Part shown: in pieces, positions 43,037 through 52,899 of the stretch | Layout of the letters: each line of letters starts with the position of its first letter | Numbering within the stretch: position 1 is the first letter of the stretch | NCBI GenBank assembly: GCA_018136815.1 | Contig: CM030931.1 | Location: 6,268,148-6,332,147, forward strand | Direction of reading: 5' to 3' | DNA length: 64,000 bases | Source: Isochrysis galbana | Taxonomy: Eukaryota > Haptophyta > Isochrysidales > Isochrysidaceae | Program-made: the position numbers and the translations under genes | The notes under the pieces: model-generated | Told to the model about the DNA's origin: nothing | The model's input: only the letters and a program-made list of their open reading frames with translations | Database searches by the model: none

Positions 43037-44897
43037 TGTCGGGGGGCAGCGCTGGGCGTCAGAAACACGTGGCGAATAGCGTGTCAGAGCCGAGCAACGT
43101 AATTGCGCAGGGCGCTATGGGTGAATGTTGCATTCGCATGGGCACGGCACGCTGCTGCATCGCGGCGGGCCACCCACTCCTCCAGCACAGGCATCTGTGT
43201 CTTGCTGTGCGCTGCGCAGAGCACGCCTCCAAGGGGCTGGAGGAGTGAGGGAGGACTGCTGCGAGATCGTGTGAGCACGCGAGCGGGATGATGCGGCCCC
43301 CATACGGTGAGGGCGGCGGGCTCTCGCGGGCTGCCGGCGCTGTGCGGAGGGGTGAGGCAGAGGGGCGTGGCGCACTCCGTGGGCGGGAGGCGGCGAGAGC
43401 GCGCGAAGCTTGGGAGCGCTGAGAGCGAAGGAGGGAGGGAGGGAAAAAAGGCGCCAGACTCCGTTTCGCGCCAGAGGGCTGCCCCCGGCCTTGGCGCGGA
43501 CTGCGTGGGCGCCCTACTCTAAATTCGTTCCCGCCCATGAATCCCCTACCGCCCCCCGATCCCCCAAAAGAAAACTCGCCCTTCCCGCTCATCTCTGTCT
43601 CTCTCCCTAATACCTCTGCTCTCTCTCTCTTCTCGTACTCAGCTGCGGCATCGGGCCAGGGTCGGGTGGAGTCCAGGAGCAAAGAGCTTAGTTATAACTT
43701 AGAAAAAGCATTCTTGATTCTTCAAGGTGAAGGTGATTAGTTATTACTACTAGTAGTATTAGTTAGAGCTTAGAGCTTTATGGTGGTGGAGCTGAGTGAG
43801 GAGTGAGGGACCCACGGGCCCGCCCTCTCATTCTTCATTCTTCGCCGAATTCCACATATATTCCACTCCCACTCCTATTTTCTCGAACCCCGGCCATTTA
43901 CCATTTACATTTTAACTCCTTACTGCCGCAGCGCCGAAATCGGCGCTTCCCCTCAGTTTCTTCAGTTTTTCTCCTCCTACGCTTGATCCGCGGGCCACCA
44001 GCTCATGGCTGATGGCAGGGGGTATGCCGAGACGCAATGCGATGGCCTCGCAGCCATATTTATCAATCAACTAGGCATGTTTCTTGCCCAAAACAGGTTG
44101 AGAAACCGAAGCGCCGATTTCGGCGCTTCGCTTTTATGAATAATCAACGTGAAAACGTAAAAGAATGCCGGGAGAGGTGTCTCGGCTTCATATCGCCCCT
44201 GCGCCCGCTCGCCGCACCGACGCTGGGACACGGGGGGGGGGGGGGGTAGGCCCAGGTCAGTTCTTGTTCTTGTACAAATTGTTTTGCAAGTTTGGGGGGC
44301 TGCTGGAGTGCGTCACAAGTTTGGGCCCTCCCTGCCTGCAAGTGGCCGCAAGTTTGGGGGCGCGGTGCCCACTCTCTACGAGTAGAACCCGCCATCTAAG
44401 AGTATAATCACCCTATCTCTACAGTCTATGTGTCTATGTATATGGGATATGGGTATATGGGTACGTTCCACTTTTCCCTTTCCCTTTCCCGCCGACTTTT
44501 CCACACACAAAAGCGACCCGCGACCCACATTTACTACATGAACAGGACGTTTTTTCACGTTAAAAGCGGGTCCTCTCATGACCCGCGACAAAAAAGCGCG
44601 AAAAGCCCGACTGAAGCGCGCGCATGTCGGGTCAAGGTGAGCCGGTGAGCCATGACCGCCTGCCCCGCCTTCTGCCTGCTGGCTGCTGGCGGGATTGCGT
44701 CCGTCTGTGAGCCCGTGAGCCCGTGAGCCCGTTGGCGCACGTCCGTGAGCCCGTGGGCGCGCGCATGTGAGCCCGTGGGCGCGCCTGCTTTGTAATCATC
44801 TTCGTAATAGTACTACTATTTGGAGCCATTGTTAAGGCATTCCTACAGAAAAAAGAAAAAAGTTAAGACGGTGATGCACGCGCGACAGAGCTCAGGC
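43037..44897. other. Intergenic upstream of MCM2, no gene recognised
   Basis: May hold a short first exon of MCM2. Two inverted hairpins of the form AGCGCCGAAATCGGCGCT lie at about 43932 and 44110 on opposite orientation, about 180 bp apart. A G-run lies at 44230-44247, and a GTGAGCCCGTGGGCGC-type short tandem array at 44700-44790. Confidence 0.4.
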
Positions 44898-45132
44898 TCA
44901 GGCGCGGCTCCCGCTTTCTGAGAGGAATTCGGCAGGCTTGCGCAACTTTATCATGCCTCTCGACGAGTAGTATGCTGTCGAGACGATTAAAACTAAAAGA
45001 AAGGTTAACGGAAAGACGGCAAAGATACCGACGCCAAATGCCACAAGCACTGCAATTACGATGACCGCATCGTCTCGACGTCTTTGGTGACCTAGTACCC
45101 TGGATTCTGTGGATTGAAAATAAGACCAACGG
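44898..45132 (-). CDS. Small membrane protein, paralogue of the ORF at 12062 (possible last exon)
   Basis: On the minus strand a helix (VIVIAVLVAFGVGIFAVFPL) is followed by TAYYSSRGMIKLRKPAEFLS and a stop at 44898. It is homologous to the ORF ending at 12301. No in-frame ATG precedes it. A strong acceptor (CTTATTTTCAATCCACAG) just upstream suggests it is the last exon of a spliced gene, or a remnant. About 60 bp further upstream (45150-45200) the tail words CATACTATTGGTCGAGAGG occur again, so a second, broken copy seems to lie next to it. Confidence 0.4.
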
Positions 45133-45822
45133 CGCGACCCTTTGGCGGCAAGCCAGGTCGGCCGTGTTGGCCTCTCGACCAATAGTATGCTGCCATGAGG
45201 GAGGGGTACGTGGGAATTATTTATGTCCAAGTTAGGGCTCAATAAAAATTATATACATAAATAGACGGGAGGGGTGTAACAAAAAAAGGGAACCTCGAGT
45301 TGCACCTTCTCGAGGCGCGCCCGCTGTTCTGCGCGCGTATCGCGTATCGCGGGCATGGACTGTGTAGTGGCCCCTCGGCGGCTTCGGCTTCCTGGCAGGC
45401 TTCCTGGGGGCCATGATTGCCTGAGGGGGGGAACAGGGGCACGCCCACGAAGCGGGCACGCGCGCGAAGCGGCAGCCTCTAGTAGTAGTAGAGCTCTAGA
45501 GTAGACTAAGCTCTAGAGTACTCCAGAGTAGAGTAGAGTAGAGTAGAGTACATGAAGAGGTACTCTAGCGAGATTCAATGTGACACGGGGAGAGAAGCGT
45601 GCCACAAGCCACGAACCAAGTCACACAGCCTCTACTTTTAGTAGGAGTAAGTTCGCGGCGTGACGTCCCATTTGTGAGGCGGTACTCCTAGTGTTCGCCT
45701 CTACATATCGCCAATTCCTTCCTTCTACTCTTGCCTTTCTCTTGAAAAATCATCGTGTAGGAGAATAAATCCTTACACTCTCTTCTCTTTTCCTCGCGGC
45801 CTCCCCCCGTCAGAGAGCGGCG
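45133..45822. other. Intergenic with AGTAG-type microsatellites
   Basis: 45480-45550 is made of AGTAG/CTCTAGAGTAG words. The start region holds the broken second copy of the small membrane ORF. Nothing else is recognised. Confidence 0.45.
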
Positions 45823-46998
45823 ATGGGGAGGACTGGGAAACGCTCCCGTCACTCCCGTGCCGCTCCTGCGCACGATGCTGCGGATGCACACTGGCTGAAC
45901 GCTCCGGATGCTATTGCCCTGGCGGCCAGTTCCTTGGCTCCACCCTGGCAAGGAGCCCGTTGTTCTGGAGAGGCACGGCTAGCACAGTGGAATCGTATTG
46001 GGGAAACAGATCAATGGACTCACAACATTACGTGGCTACCCTATGGAGGCGGGCTGGTTGGGGTCCACCGCTTCGTGCCCATTTCACGAGTATCGATGCA
46101 CAATGAAGTCAGCAAGTTGGCCGAATTCGCCGCTCGTGCGATGGACACGGGCGACGCAGATATGGTGTCAAATGTCGGTGGCTACCAAAGCGATCGAGAG
46201 CTTTTCTTGTCTAGTCCTGAGGTGCGACGAAACCTGGTGGCGAGCCTGATCAGCGATGCCGTTCATTCGACCGCCATAGCAGAGGCAGATTTCCTAGGCC
46301 GGTGCCCCATAATGACAGAGCCCTGCGAAGCTTGGTTCAATGTGCTGGATGCAAATGGTGCGTGGAATGCTCTTCACACCCACACGGGGAGCGCATATTC
46401 TGGAGTGATATACCTTGCAGAGGGCGCAAGGGTAGAGGGCGCAACGGCAGAGTCAAGTAGCTGTAGCGAGTTCACATACTCGAAAAGTCACAGGGCCGCT
46501 TGCACACAATTGGAAGAAGACGTCGACATTTGTTGTAGGTTCCCAGGGCGGCTTGCTTTCTTTGTTAATGTGAATGGGCCAGATTGGGCGGAACACGTAA
46601 CAATTGCGAGCGAGGAACTGCAAGCGCAACATATTCTCCCTCTCCAGAGTTTGTCGTCCAGTCAAGTCCCATCGAATGAAGCCCTGGAACAATCATATTA
46701 CGGGTGTCTGACCATAGAACCTGTCGCCGGAACATGCGTAATATTTCCCAGCTTTCTTCCACATTCCGTAATTCCAACGCGTACATCACCCTCATCTGCC
46801 TCTCAATCAATCGATGGCATCGGGTCACTACGTGTGTCGATGGCATTCAACTTTGGCCTGTGCGAACCCGTTCTCGTCCAGTTGCTCGTACATCCCGAGG
46901 ACGACACAAATTTTCGGAATACGTCAGCAAAAGTGAGACTTATCATTGAGGTCGCTGATGGCTTGTGTGGCATGCGGCAGCAGGGTGTTGGTGCTTAA
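45823..46998 (+). CDS. 2-oxoglutarate/Fe(II) oxygenase-like protein
   Basis: 391 aa from ATG 45823 with no intron. After a basic start (MGRTGKRSRHSR) the second half fits a double-stranded beta-helix oxygenase. ALHTHTGSAYSGVIYL carries the HxH part of the iron site (about 184-186). GTCVIFPSFLPHSVIPT gives the distal His (about 313), and RVSMAFNFGL the Arg that usually holds 2-oxoglutarate (about 337). This is the pattern of putative 2OG-Fe(II) oxygenases with a W-FN..G..NxxHxHxxS..SGV.YL motif. The substrate is unknown. A basic N-terminus and the lack of a signal peptide suggest nucleus or cytosol. Confidence 0.72.
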   Translation: MGRTGKRSRHSRAAPAHDAADAHWLNAPDAIALAASSLAPPWQGARCSGEARLAQWNRIGETDQWTHNITWLPYGGGLVGVHRFVPISRVSMHNEVSKLAEFAARAMDTGDADMVSNVGGYQSDRELFLSSPEVRRNLVASLISDAVHSTAIAEADFLGRCPIMTEPCEAWFNVLDANGAWNALHTHTGSAYSGVIYLAEGARVEGATAESSSCSEFTYSKSHRAACTQLEEDVDICCRFPGRLAFFVNVNGPDWAEHVTIASEELQAQHILPLQSLSSSQVPSNEALEQSYYGCLTIEPVAGTCVIFPSFLPHSVIPTRTSPSSASQSIDGIGSLRVSMAFNFGLCEPVLVQLLVHPEDDTNFRNTSAKVRLIIEVADGLCGMRQQGVGA

Positions 46999-47374
46999 CA
47001 TACGGCAGCCAAAGGCAGCCAAATACGGAGGCTGTGTACGATGGCAGGATCAGCATCAGCAGCATCTGCGGTGTGTGTGAGAGCCAAACGTGGTGATCTT
47101 GTACCACTTCGAAAGGCCGATGTAGCGAATTGTGTTAGTGTTATAGAGGGACATTCTACTAGAGATGTGGCGCAACTGTTGCTTTTGCGGATTGGGAACC
47201 TTTTCTGCACTTAATCTGCACCGAGTACATAGAGGAGACTTGTTACTTATATTATGCGTGCATGCATGACTAGGCCGCGTTACTTGGGGCGCGGTGGAGG
47301 AGGGGAGGAGTAAGAAATCGAAAAAAAAACTTCAGATTCTCGTTACCACCTACAGCTCTACGTCTTACATCTTA
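46999..47374. other. Intergenic; retroelement terminus at 47322
   Basis: AAAAAAAAACTTCAGATTCTCG (in parts, 47322-47342) is the T-tailed retroelement terminus in minus orientation; it stops about 30 bp before the MITE. Confidence 0.45.
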
Positions 47375-47985
47375 CTACCTCCGTTTCAAAACTGAAACCC
47401 GTAGGACCGGTGGATCAAAAATAAAACTAACAAGAGCTAGACGAGAAAGCGCGCCCTTGAACTATGTTGCATGGGGTACATTGGGATTGGGGCTTAATCC
47501 TATTACTTAGGACGGTCTCACAATTGTCATTTTATCCCCCAACCACGGCGGCCACGGGAGCCACTCGATTCCCGCGCGGTTCGGCGACAGGGTGCACCGC
47601 TTCTTGCGCCTGCCAGACGCGCCTCCTCCTCCGCCATCGGGCGTGCTGGGCGGAGGGGGCTCCTCAGGGACTGTGTCGCGCGGCCTTGCCCACGAGCCTC
47701 CCGTGCGCTTGCCATGCTGCGGTGGCTCCACCACCTTCAGCCTCGGCATCGCAATCGCAAGAAAGCCGATTCGCGGGAAAGCTCCCGCCCACGCGCACTT
47801 TTTCAATAGACCTCTTGAATAATATCACGGATCTCTTCATTCCCCTAATGCTTTGAGGTCGAACCTCCGCCACAGGACAACGCCCCAATGTACCCGCTAT
47901 CTCATATAATTAACAAAATCTTTACTATGCTGGTTCCTCATAGGCTAGCAGGGAGCCAAAGGTTTCAGTTTTGAAACGGAGGTAG
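47375..47985. mobile_element. Stowaway-like (Tc1/mariner) MITE, 611 bp
   Basis: A perfect 25-bp inverted repeat begins CTACCTCCGTTTCAAAAC at 47375-47399 and closes at 47961-47985. TA is present at both outer edges (47373-47374, 47986-47987), as expected for Tc1/mariner insertion. The end resembles the plant Stowaway consensus CTCCCTCCGTYCCAAAA. The interior is GC-rich. A minus-strand frame there reads GIEWLPWPPWLGDK, which could be a worn trace of the WPxxSPDLNPIE transposase motif; this is weak. Confidence 0.8.
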
Positions 47986-48018
47986 TACTTAATATACTGT
48001 TTTATACCACTAACGTCG

Positions 48019-48118
48019 TGACCTAGCCACCCCAACTAGTTAGCAGTCGGACACAACTTTTCCTCCCGGACTCCGCGCCAGCATCCAGCATGCCTGACCG
48101 TCTGGTGTTCGGCTAATA
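48019..48118. repeat. Short repeat shared with 50340-50425
   Basis: GACCTAGCCA-CCC-ACTAG, GGACACAAC, TCCCGGA and GCATGCCTGAC occur in the same order and spacing at both places. Nature unknown. Confidence 0.55.
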
Positions 48119-48463
48119 TCGGATATCGAGGGGGGGAGGTGGGTAGTTGTATTGCTCAGCCACCTCCTCTTCCCGTCGTCCACCAGCGAACGAGACTAGC
48201 GCCTCAAGCGGAAGGAGACGCTAGGCCTACCCCTAACCCTAGCACCTTCAACCTTCAACCCTCGTTTGGTGTTTGGTGTTTGGTGAAACCATCGCTTAGC
48301 CGATCCAGTGGGCGCCTTACACACAACACACAGACCTCAGGTTTGACTTGCCACGCCCCCCCCAAACCAACCTTAGACCTTAGCCCAGAGAGAGCCCTCA
48401 AAGATTGCGCACAACACGAGGGACCCAGGGTACGAAAAGGAAAAGGTCTAAGTAAGGCCTGCT

Positions 48464-49326
48464 TTAGCTGGAACCGAATGAAGACGAAGGCATCCGATCC
48501 TGCGGCAAAGTGATGGAAGGCGGCTTGCCTTCATTTGGTCTCCTTTCCTTCCGGTTTCTTCCCCTCCCGGTGGTTGCTCTCCGGTGGGGACCTTTCAGAC
48601 CCCCGACAGCGAATAACGCGTGCAGCCACGGAAGCATTTCATTTGGTAGAGCAGGCTTGACACCGGGTTCAGGGGCGAGGATCCTTCGCCAGCGCTCTTC
48701 GAACTCACGGATGTCCGAGTCTCCGATCTCGAGTGCGGTCTCAGAGTCACGGGAGAGGAGAGACAAGGCAAGGTCCTAAGTTAGCCCTGTGAAGTGTGAA
48801 GAAGGAAGGGGGGGGGGTGTACAACGCCGCTACAATGCAAGTGGCCACGCGCTCAATGGCTTCACACCTCACGCGAGTGCGGCGGTGTCAAGTGCCGAGC
48901 TTTTTTGTTTCTGATATTGCTGGCGGCCTTTTGTTTTCAAACTTTTACTTGGGGAGCTGAACCACCCGAATCGATGAGCGGCATTTTGTTTTCAATTAGA
49001 AGTCAATTTCATATGTGCAAATGTATTAGGCGATCGCATAGCTTTATAGCCTCTTCGCTAGCTTTTATAACCACATGATGACTCTCGATTTGTTTCGAGA
49101 GTTGTGCCACCAAGCCCGCCATTTGTTTGTTGTATTCACGGCCACATTTTTTGAGACCTCCTCCCTTCGTTTGAAGTGCGGATGCCTTCATCCCCTCTGC
49201 GCCAAACGAGGGGTACCAAATGAAGGCAACCGACTTGAGTGGGGAAGAGGAGTAGAAAGGAGTTGTTTCGCATAAAGGCACAGGGAGTATTGTATCCCCG
49301 ATAGGCGAGCAGCCCCGATTCGTCAA
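48464..49326 (-). other. Possible decayed ORF pair between short inverted repeats
   Basis: Two minus-strand open stretches: 49326-49009 (GREYNKQMAGLVAQLSKQIE, helical) and 48766-48464 (DSDIREFEERWRRILAPEP). TTGCCTTCATTTGGT at 48526-48540 is exactly inverted at about 49211-49225. The reading looks protein-like but no family is recognised. It may be a remnant of a small transposon gene. Confidence 0.25.
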
Positions 49327-49434
49327 GATTCTTGTTTACTTTTTTGATGACTCAAAAGTGGTTGTTGTGATGCGTGTGTAAGAACGCTAACATCTCTCAT
49401 AGATGTACATGCGCAAAATGAAACTTAGCGACCG

Positions 49435-50130
49435 CTATTCCTTTCGTCTCACGTGACGACTGGGCGAGAAACTTGAAACAGGGCACGAGGCCGATGCTTT
49501 CTGATTGACGTGCGTGGACTGCATCATTCCGTCTTGAGGGGGACCAAAGCGCTCAAGGTATGCAGAAACAATGCTACCATGGTCAAACGCAAAGCGTGGT
49601 AAATTCTCTTTCAGCTCCTTGATGGTGAAAAGCTTGACAGCCTTGGCATCGTCACCAGCGTGTGGCTCGCCATGCGAATGACCAACGAATACCAATGCTG
49701 CAGTATGCCGTCGAGGGTCACGATCTGGTGCTGAAAAGAGACAGAACTGCTCCAGATGCGATAGCCTGAGGCCCGTTTCCTCGTACACCTCCCGCCGAAC
49801 CCCATCCTCAGCCGCTTCACCGACTTGCAGGAAGCCTCCAATGAGAGCAAGACCGCGTCCATCTCCTCGCATGATGAACGCGACGCGCGTGTCATCGTTT
49901 CTTACCCCCGATGGCGGAACCAACTCCACGATTGCATCCACCGCGAGCGAAGGTGTGCAGAGGCAGAACTCGCCATTCCCACAGAGACAAGACCCGATAG
50001 CCTTGGGATCGGCGAAGTCGCGCTGACAAATTTTGCTCATTCCAGCCTTCCTGGACCAGTAGTGAGCCGTAAGCGCCAGCGAGTAGAGAGAGACGAGGAC
50101 GAGTAGCGTGCGCTCCATCGGGGCTGCCAT
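49435..50130 (-). CDS. Nudix hydrolase with N-terminal membrane anchor
   Basis: 231 aa, starting at MAAPMERTLLVLV (ATG 50130); the frame is open for 57 more codons but those are Pro-rich and cross a T/C-run. The full Nudix box GGFLQVGEAAEDGVRREVYEETGL (about 98-121) has every catalytic Glu/Arg in place. A hydrophobic segment (LLVLVSLYSLALTAHYW) anchors or exports the protein. A Cys-rich stretch (CLCGNGEFCLC) follows. Nudix enzymes cleave nucleoside diphosphates linked to another group; the substrate here is unknown. Close to NUDT-type NAD/ADP-ribose enzymes in layout only. Confidence 0.85.
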   Translation of the reverse strand: MAAPMERTLLVLVSLYSLALTAHYWSRKAGMSKICQRDFADPKAIGSCLCGNGEFCLCTPSLAVDAIVELVPPSGVRNDDTRVAFIMRGDGRGLALIGGFLQVGEAAEDGVRREVYEETGLRLSHLEQFCLFSAPDRDPRRHTAALVFVGHSHGEPHAGDDAKAVKLFTIKELKENLPRFAFDHGSIVSAYLERFGPPQDGMMQSTHVNQKASASCPVSSFSPSRHVRRKE

Positions 50131-50759
50131 CACCGATGCCGAGGAGCGGCCGGACGACCGGCCTCCGTCAGATACTCCTAGAGTAGAGATATAAAGAAGC
50201 CTTCTTGTACGTATACAAGATAAGAAGTCCGGAAAATTCAATGGGGGGGGGGGGAGGGGGATGACCCCCCAGAGGGGGGCCATGGCGCGCGCAGGAACCA
50301 CGCGCCGCAGGAGAGCGAAAAAACCAATTAATGTTATATCCTAGCCAACCCCACTAGCTAATTGGACACAACATTTCCGTCCCGGAATCCCGCCATGCCT
50401 GACGAGCCAGGTGTCCGAATGCTACCGGGGGGAGGGGGCACTGCCCCCTCCCCTCGATATTTGTCCTCCCCCCAGTGCACGCACCGACCCCGCGCACCCC
50501 AGCACGTCCTCTCCTCGAGTCCACGCTGGGGGAAAACCCCTTTCGGGTAAAAACAACGCAGGGGGGGGGGGCACTCGTGAATGAGAGCCCAGAAGCGCTA
50601 ATCTCTCTCGCCGAGGCGAGTGGCCGCGGCGAGCCGCGGCCCTTCCCTCCTGGCTCTGGCGCCCCCATCTTCTCTTACCCAAACGGGGCGAGAAGACACG
50701 TAAACGCCGGAGGGGAGAGCTGCCACTCTCCCCTCCCCTCCCTCTTCCCTCTTCCTCCT
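50131..50759. repeat. Intergenic; contains second copy of the 48-kb short repeat
   Basis: 50340-50425 matches 48019-48118. A G-run (50245-50258) and a GCAGGAGAGCGAAAAAA piece like the far end of family A (50302-50322) are also present. Confidence 0.45.
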
Positions 50760-51184
50760 CTCTTCCCTGCGGCGTGGGCCCATGGCGCGCGCCTGCGGCC
50801 CCTCTTCAGGTCCCCAGGAGGCCGGCAGGGGCCTGGGAGCGCAGCTCAAGGGGCAGGTGAGGCTGGGGCATGGCCCTGGCCCCTCCTGCCTCTCCCTCGC
50901 TGGCTCTCGAGCCCCTGCCAGTCGACTGGAGCTGGCTGGGGGGTCCTGATCAGGGGGGCCCAGGGGGAGGAGGGGCTGGTCAGAGGGATGGGCAGGCCAC
51001 GACGGGCCAGGGCGGGCGAGTCAGGCGTGCCTGTGGGGAGAGGGATGGGTCAGCAGGGCAGTGTGCTCCTGGCAGGCCATCAGGCGTGCCAGGAGAGCGG
51101 GTGGTTCCTCCCCCATGGCAGGGGAGGAGTGGAGAGAGGGGGGGGCTCGTGCCCCCCCATGGGCGAACCAAGTATAAACTTAGT
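50760..51184 (-). repeat. Family A hairpin-start repeat, copy A8
   Basis: On minus it starts AACTAAGT-TTAT-ACTTGGTT (51184-51165), then ATG and the G-run/C-run hairpin. The hairpin CTCCTGGCA/TGCCAGGAG lies around 51068-51096. The minus frame PWGGTSPPLSPLLPCHGGG is shared with copy A1. Confidence 0.65.
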
Positions 51185-51244
51185 TGACGCAGGAGAGCGA
51201 AAAGAACGGCGAAAAAAGAACGACGGCCTTACTCGGAGACGTTG

Positions 51245-51480
51245 GACGTCCAATGGATGGGCTCAGCGGATGGCTGAATTCGACGAGATTTCGGCGCGGC
51301 CCGCCCGATTGGCGTGACTGTGCGGGTGGCCCCAGTGTATTTGGTATGTGGTGTCCGGCGGGGCCCTCCGTCTGGATGGATCGTCGATATCGGGTACGCA
51401 GCGCGCCCGGCATCGGTTCGAAGTTGGGCCCTCCGGGCCTCCCTCGGCGATGGCTCACTCAACGTTCGATGCAAGGCTAG
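51245..51480. repeat. Diverged single copy of the 12.3-kb tandem unit
   Basis: Shares GGGCTCAGCGGATGG, CCCGATTGGCGTGACTG, TATTTGGTAT, TGGATGGATCGTCGA, GGCATCGGTTCGAAGTTGGG and CTCCGGGCCTCCCTCGGCGA with the 12314 array in the same order. It starts about 60 bp after copy A8. Confidence 0.85.
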
Positions 51481-52257
51481 GGCTGGGTTAAGCCCGTTAA
51501 CAAGTTAATACCATTAATACCCAATAATGGGCAACATCTGACCTGTTAATGTGCTGAGTTTGGGCCCTCTGAGAAACTCAAAATTGCCCGTTATTGTACC
51601 ATTAATGGGCATTTGTGGGAGGGGCTCCGAGCGCACCAGTAGTTGACCTCGCGTTGGGCGCTGGAGGCATAGGAGCTTTCGGAGCGGCCGCGCTCCGCGC
51701 GCACCACCAAGTTATCGAAGTTTAGATAGTATCTTTAGATGGTAAATAGATAGCATTCATCCTCTTACTAGTACTACACACTCCACCTTGCACGAGAGCC
51801 ACACACCAAGACACCACACACGCCGTGTCGATATCACTCGGTGTTCTGACTAGCAAACAAAGACGCCTCTAGATAGGGCTTGGCAGAAATGTCTAGACTT
51901 TCTTTTAGACATTTGGGCGGATTTTCGCCAAAGAGATGTCTCGAGACATGTCGAGACATTTGGGCTGGTGAGGCCGCTCTCTCGCCAAAAACAAAACTAT
52001 CATTCCAAAAACAAAACTATCACTACGCGTTGTCGCACATTCGCGATCGACCTCGTCCGCGCCCTTCGACTTTACTCGTTAGTCGTTCTTTACTCGATAG
52101 GCGTCCTACGTGTCACTCGTTACTCGTAACTCGTCACTCGTCACTCGCTCCTTGCCTGGTTGCCTGCCGTCACTCAGTTCGCGTCCGAGCACCCGGGAGC
52201 TGGGAGCTCGGGAGAGGTCCACGCCGGACCTGGCACGCCTCCCTCAGGTATCTCGAG
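51481..52257. other. Intergenic, no gene recognised
   Basis: Contains a GAGACATTTGGGC doublet near 51905-51965, a doubled AAAAACAAAACTATCA (51988-52022) and TACTCGT/CACTCGT repeats (52068-52150). Confidence 0.5.
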
Positions 52258-52825
52258 ATGGAGGAGGAGGCGCTGCAGCTGCACGGGCGTGTGGCGCAGC
52301 TGGAGGATGAATGAGAACGCCTCACTGCGCAGTTCGCAGCTCGCGTATCGGTCTCGGCGGACTGAAGTGAAAGAGAGAGCTAGAGGAGAAGGATGCTCTG
52401 GCAAAAGATCTCCGGCGGCGGCGCTGCGCAGGGCAGCGATCGCTTGCCGAGGCCAACTTGGAAAGGCGGTGTGCGAAGCTCGCACAAGAGAAAGAGAAGG
52501 CGCGAGGTCTAGAAGAAGCGTTTCGGTGCAGTCGGTAGCACATCGTACATCGTTTGCGTTTGCGAAATGGAGCGGCAAGCAAACCAGCCAAGCCGCCGAG
52601 ATACTCTCGTTGAGTCGCTGCCGGAGCAGCTCAAACTCGAGAAGGGCAAGGCAGGTGGAAGGAGTGAAAAGTGAAAAGGGACGCGGGCGTGGCTGCGAAG
52701 AGGACGTGCAGGGCCGAGCGTGTGGTGAGACTTAAGAAGTTTTTTTTAGAAGAGGGGGAGTTCAAGCTCGTGCGAACAAAAATAGAGAGCATGAAAGACG
52801 GTCGAGGAACTCGCACGTGCTAAAG
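52258..52825 (+). pseudogene. Decayed coiled-coil protein gene
   Basis: Starts well (MEEEALQLHGRVAQLEDE) but stops after 18 codons. Further coiled-coil stretches continue in other frames: KRELEEKDALAKDLRRRR, SLAEANLERRCAKLAQEKEK, then MERQANQPSRRDTLVESLPEQ and EFKLVRTKIESMKDG. The shared heptad style across at least three frames points to one gene broken by frameshifts. It ends about 75 bp before the methyltransferase start. Confidence 0.45.
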
Positions 52826-52899
52826 TACTCCCATCTATCCGTCGTGCTGCCGTCGGCTTCCGGCCAGGGCAGAACGAGAGAAGCCACGGAACGGAGCAG

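Noticed and set aside
43930-44131. Inverted AGCGCCGAAATCGGCGCT hairpins as ends of a tiny transposon
   Set aside because: Each is itself a palindrome, no target duplication is visible, and the inside is only ~160 bp; kept as a note only.
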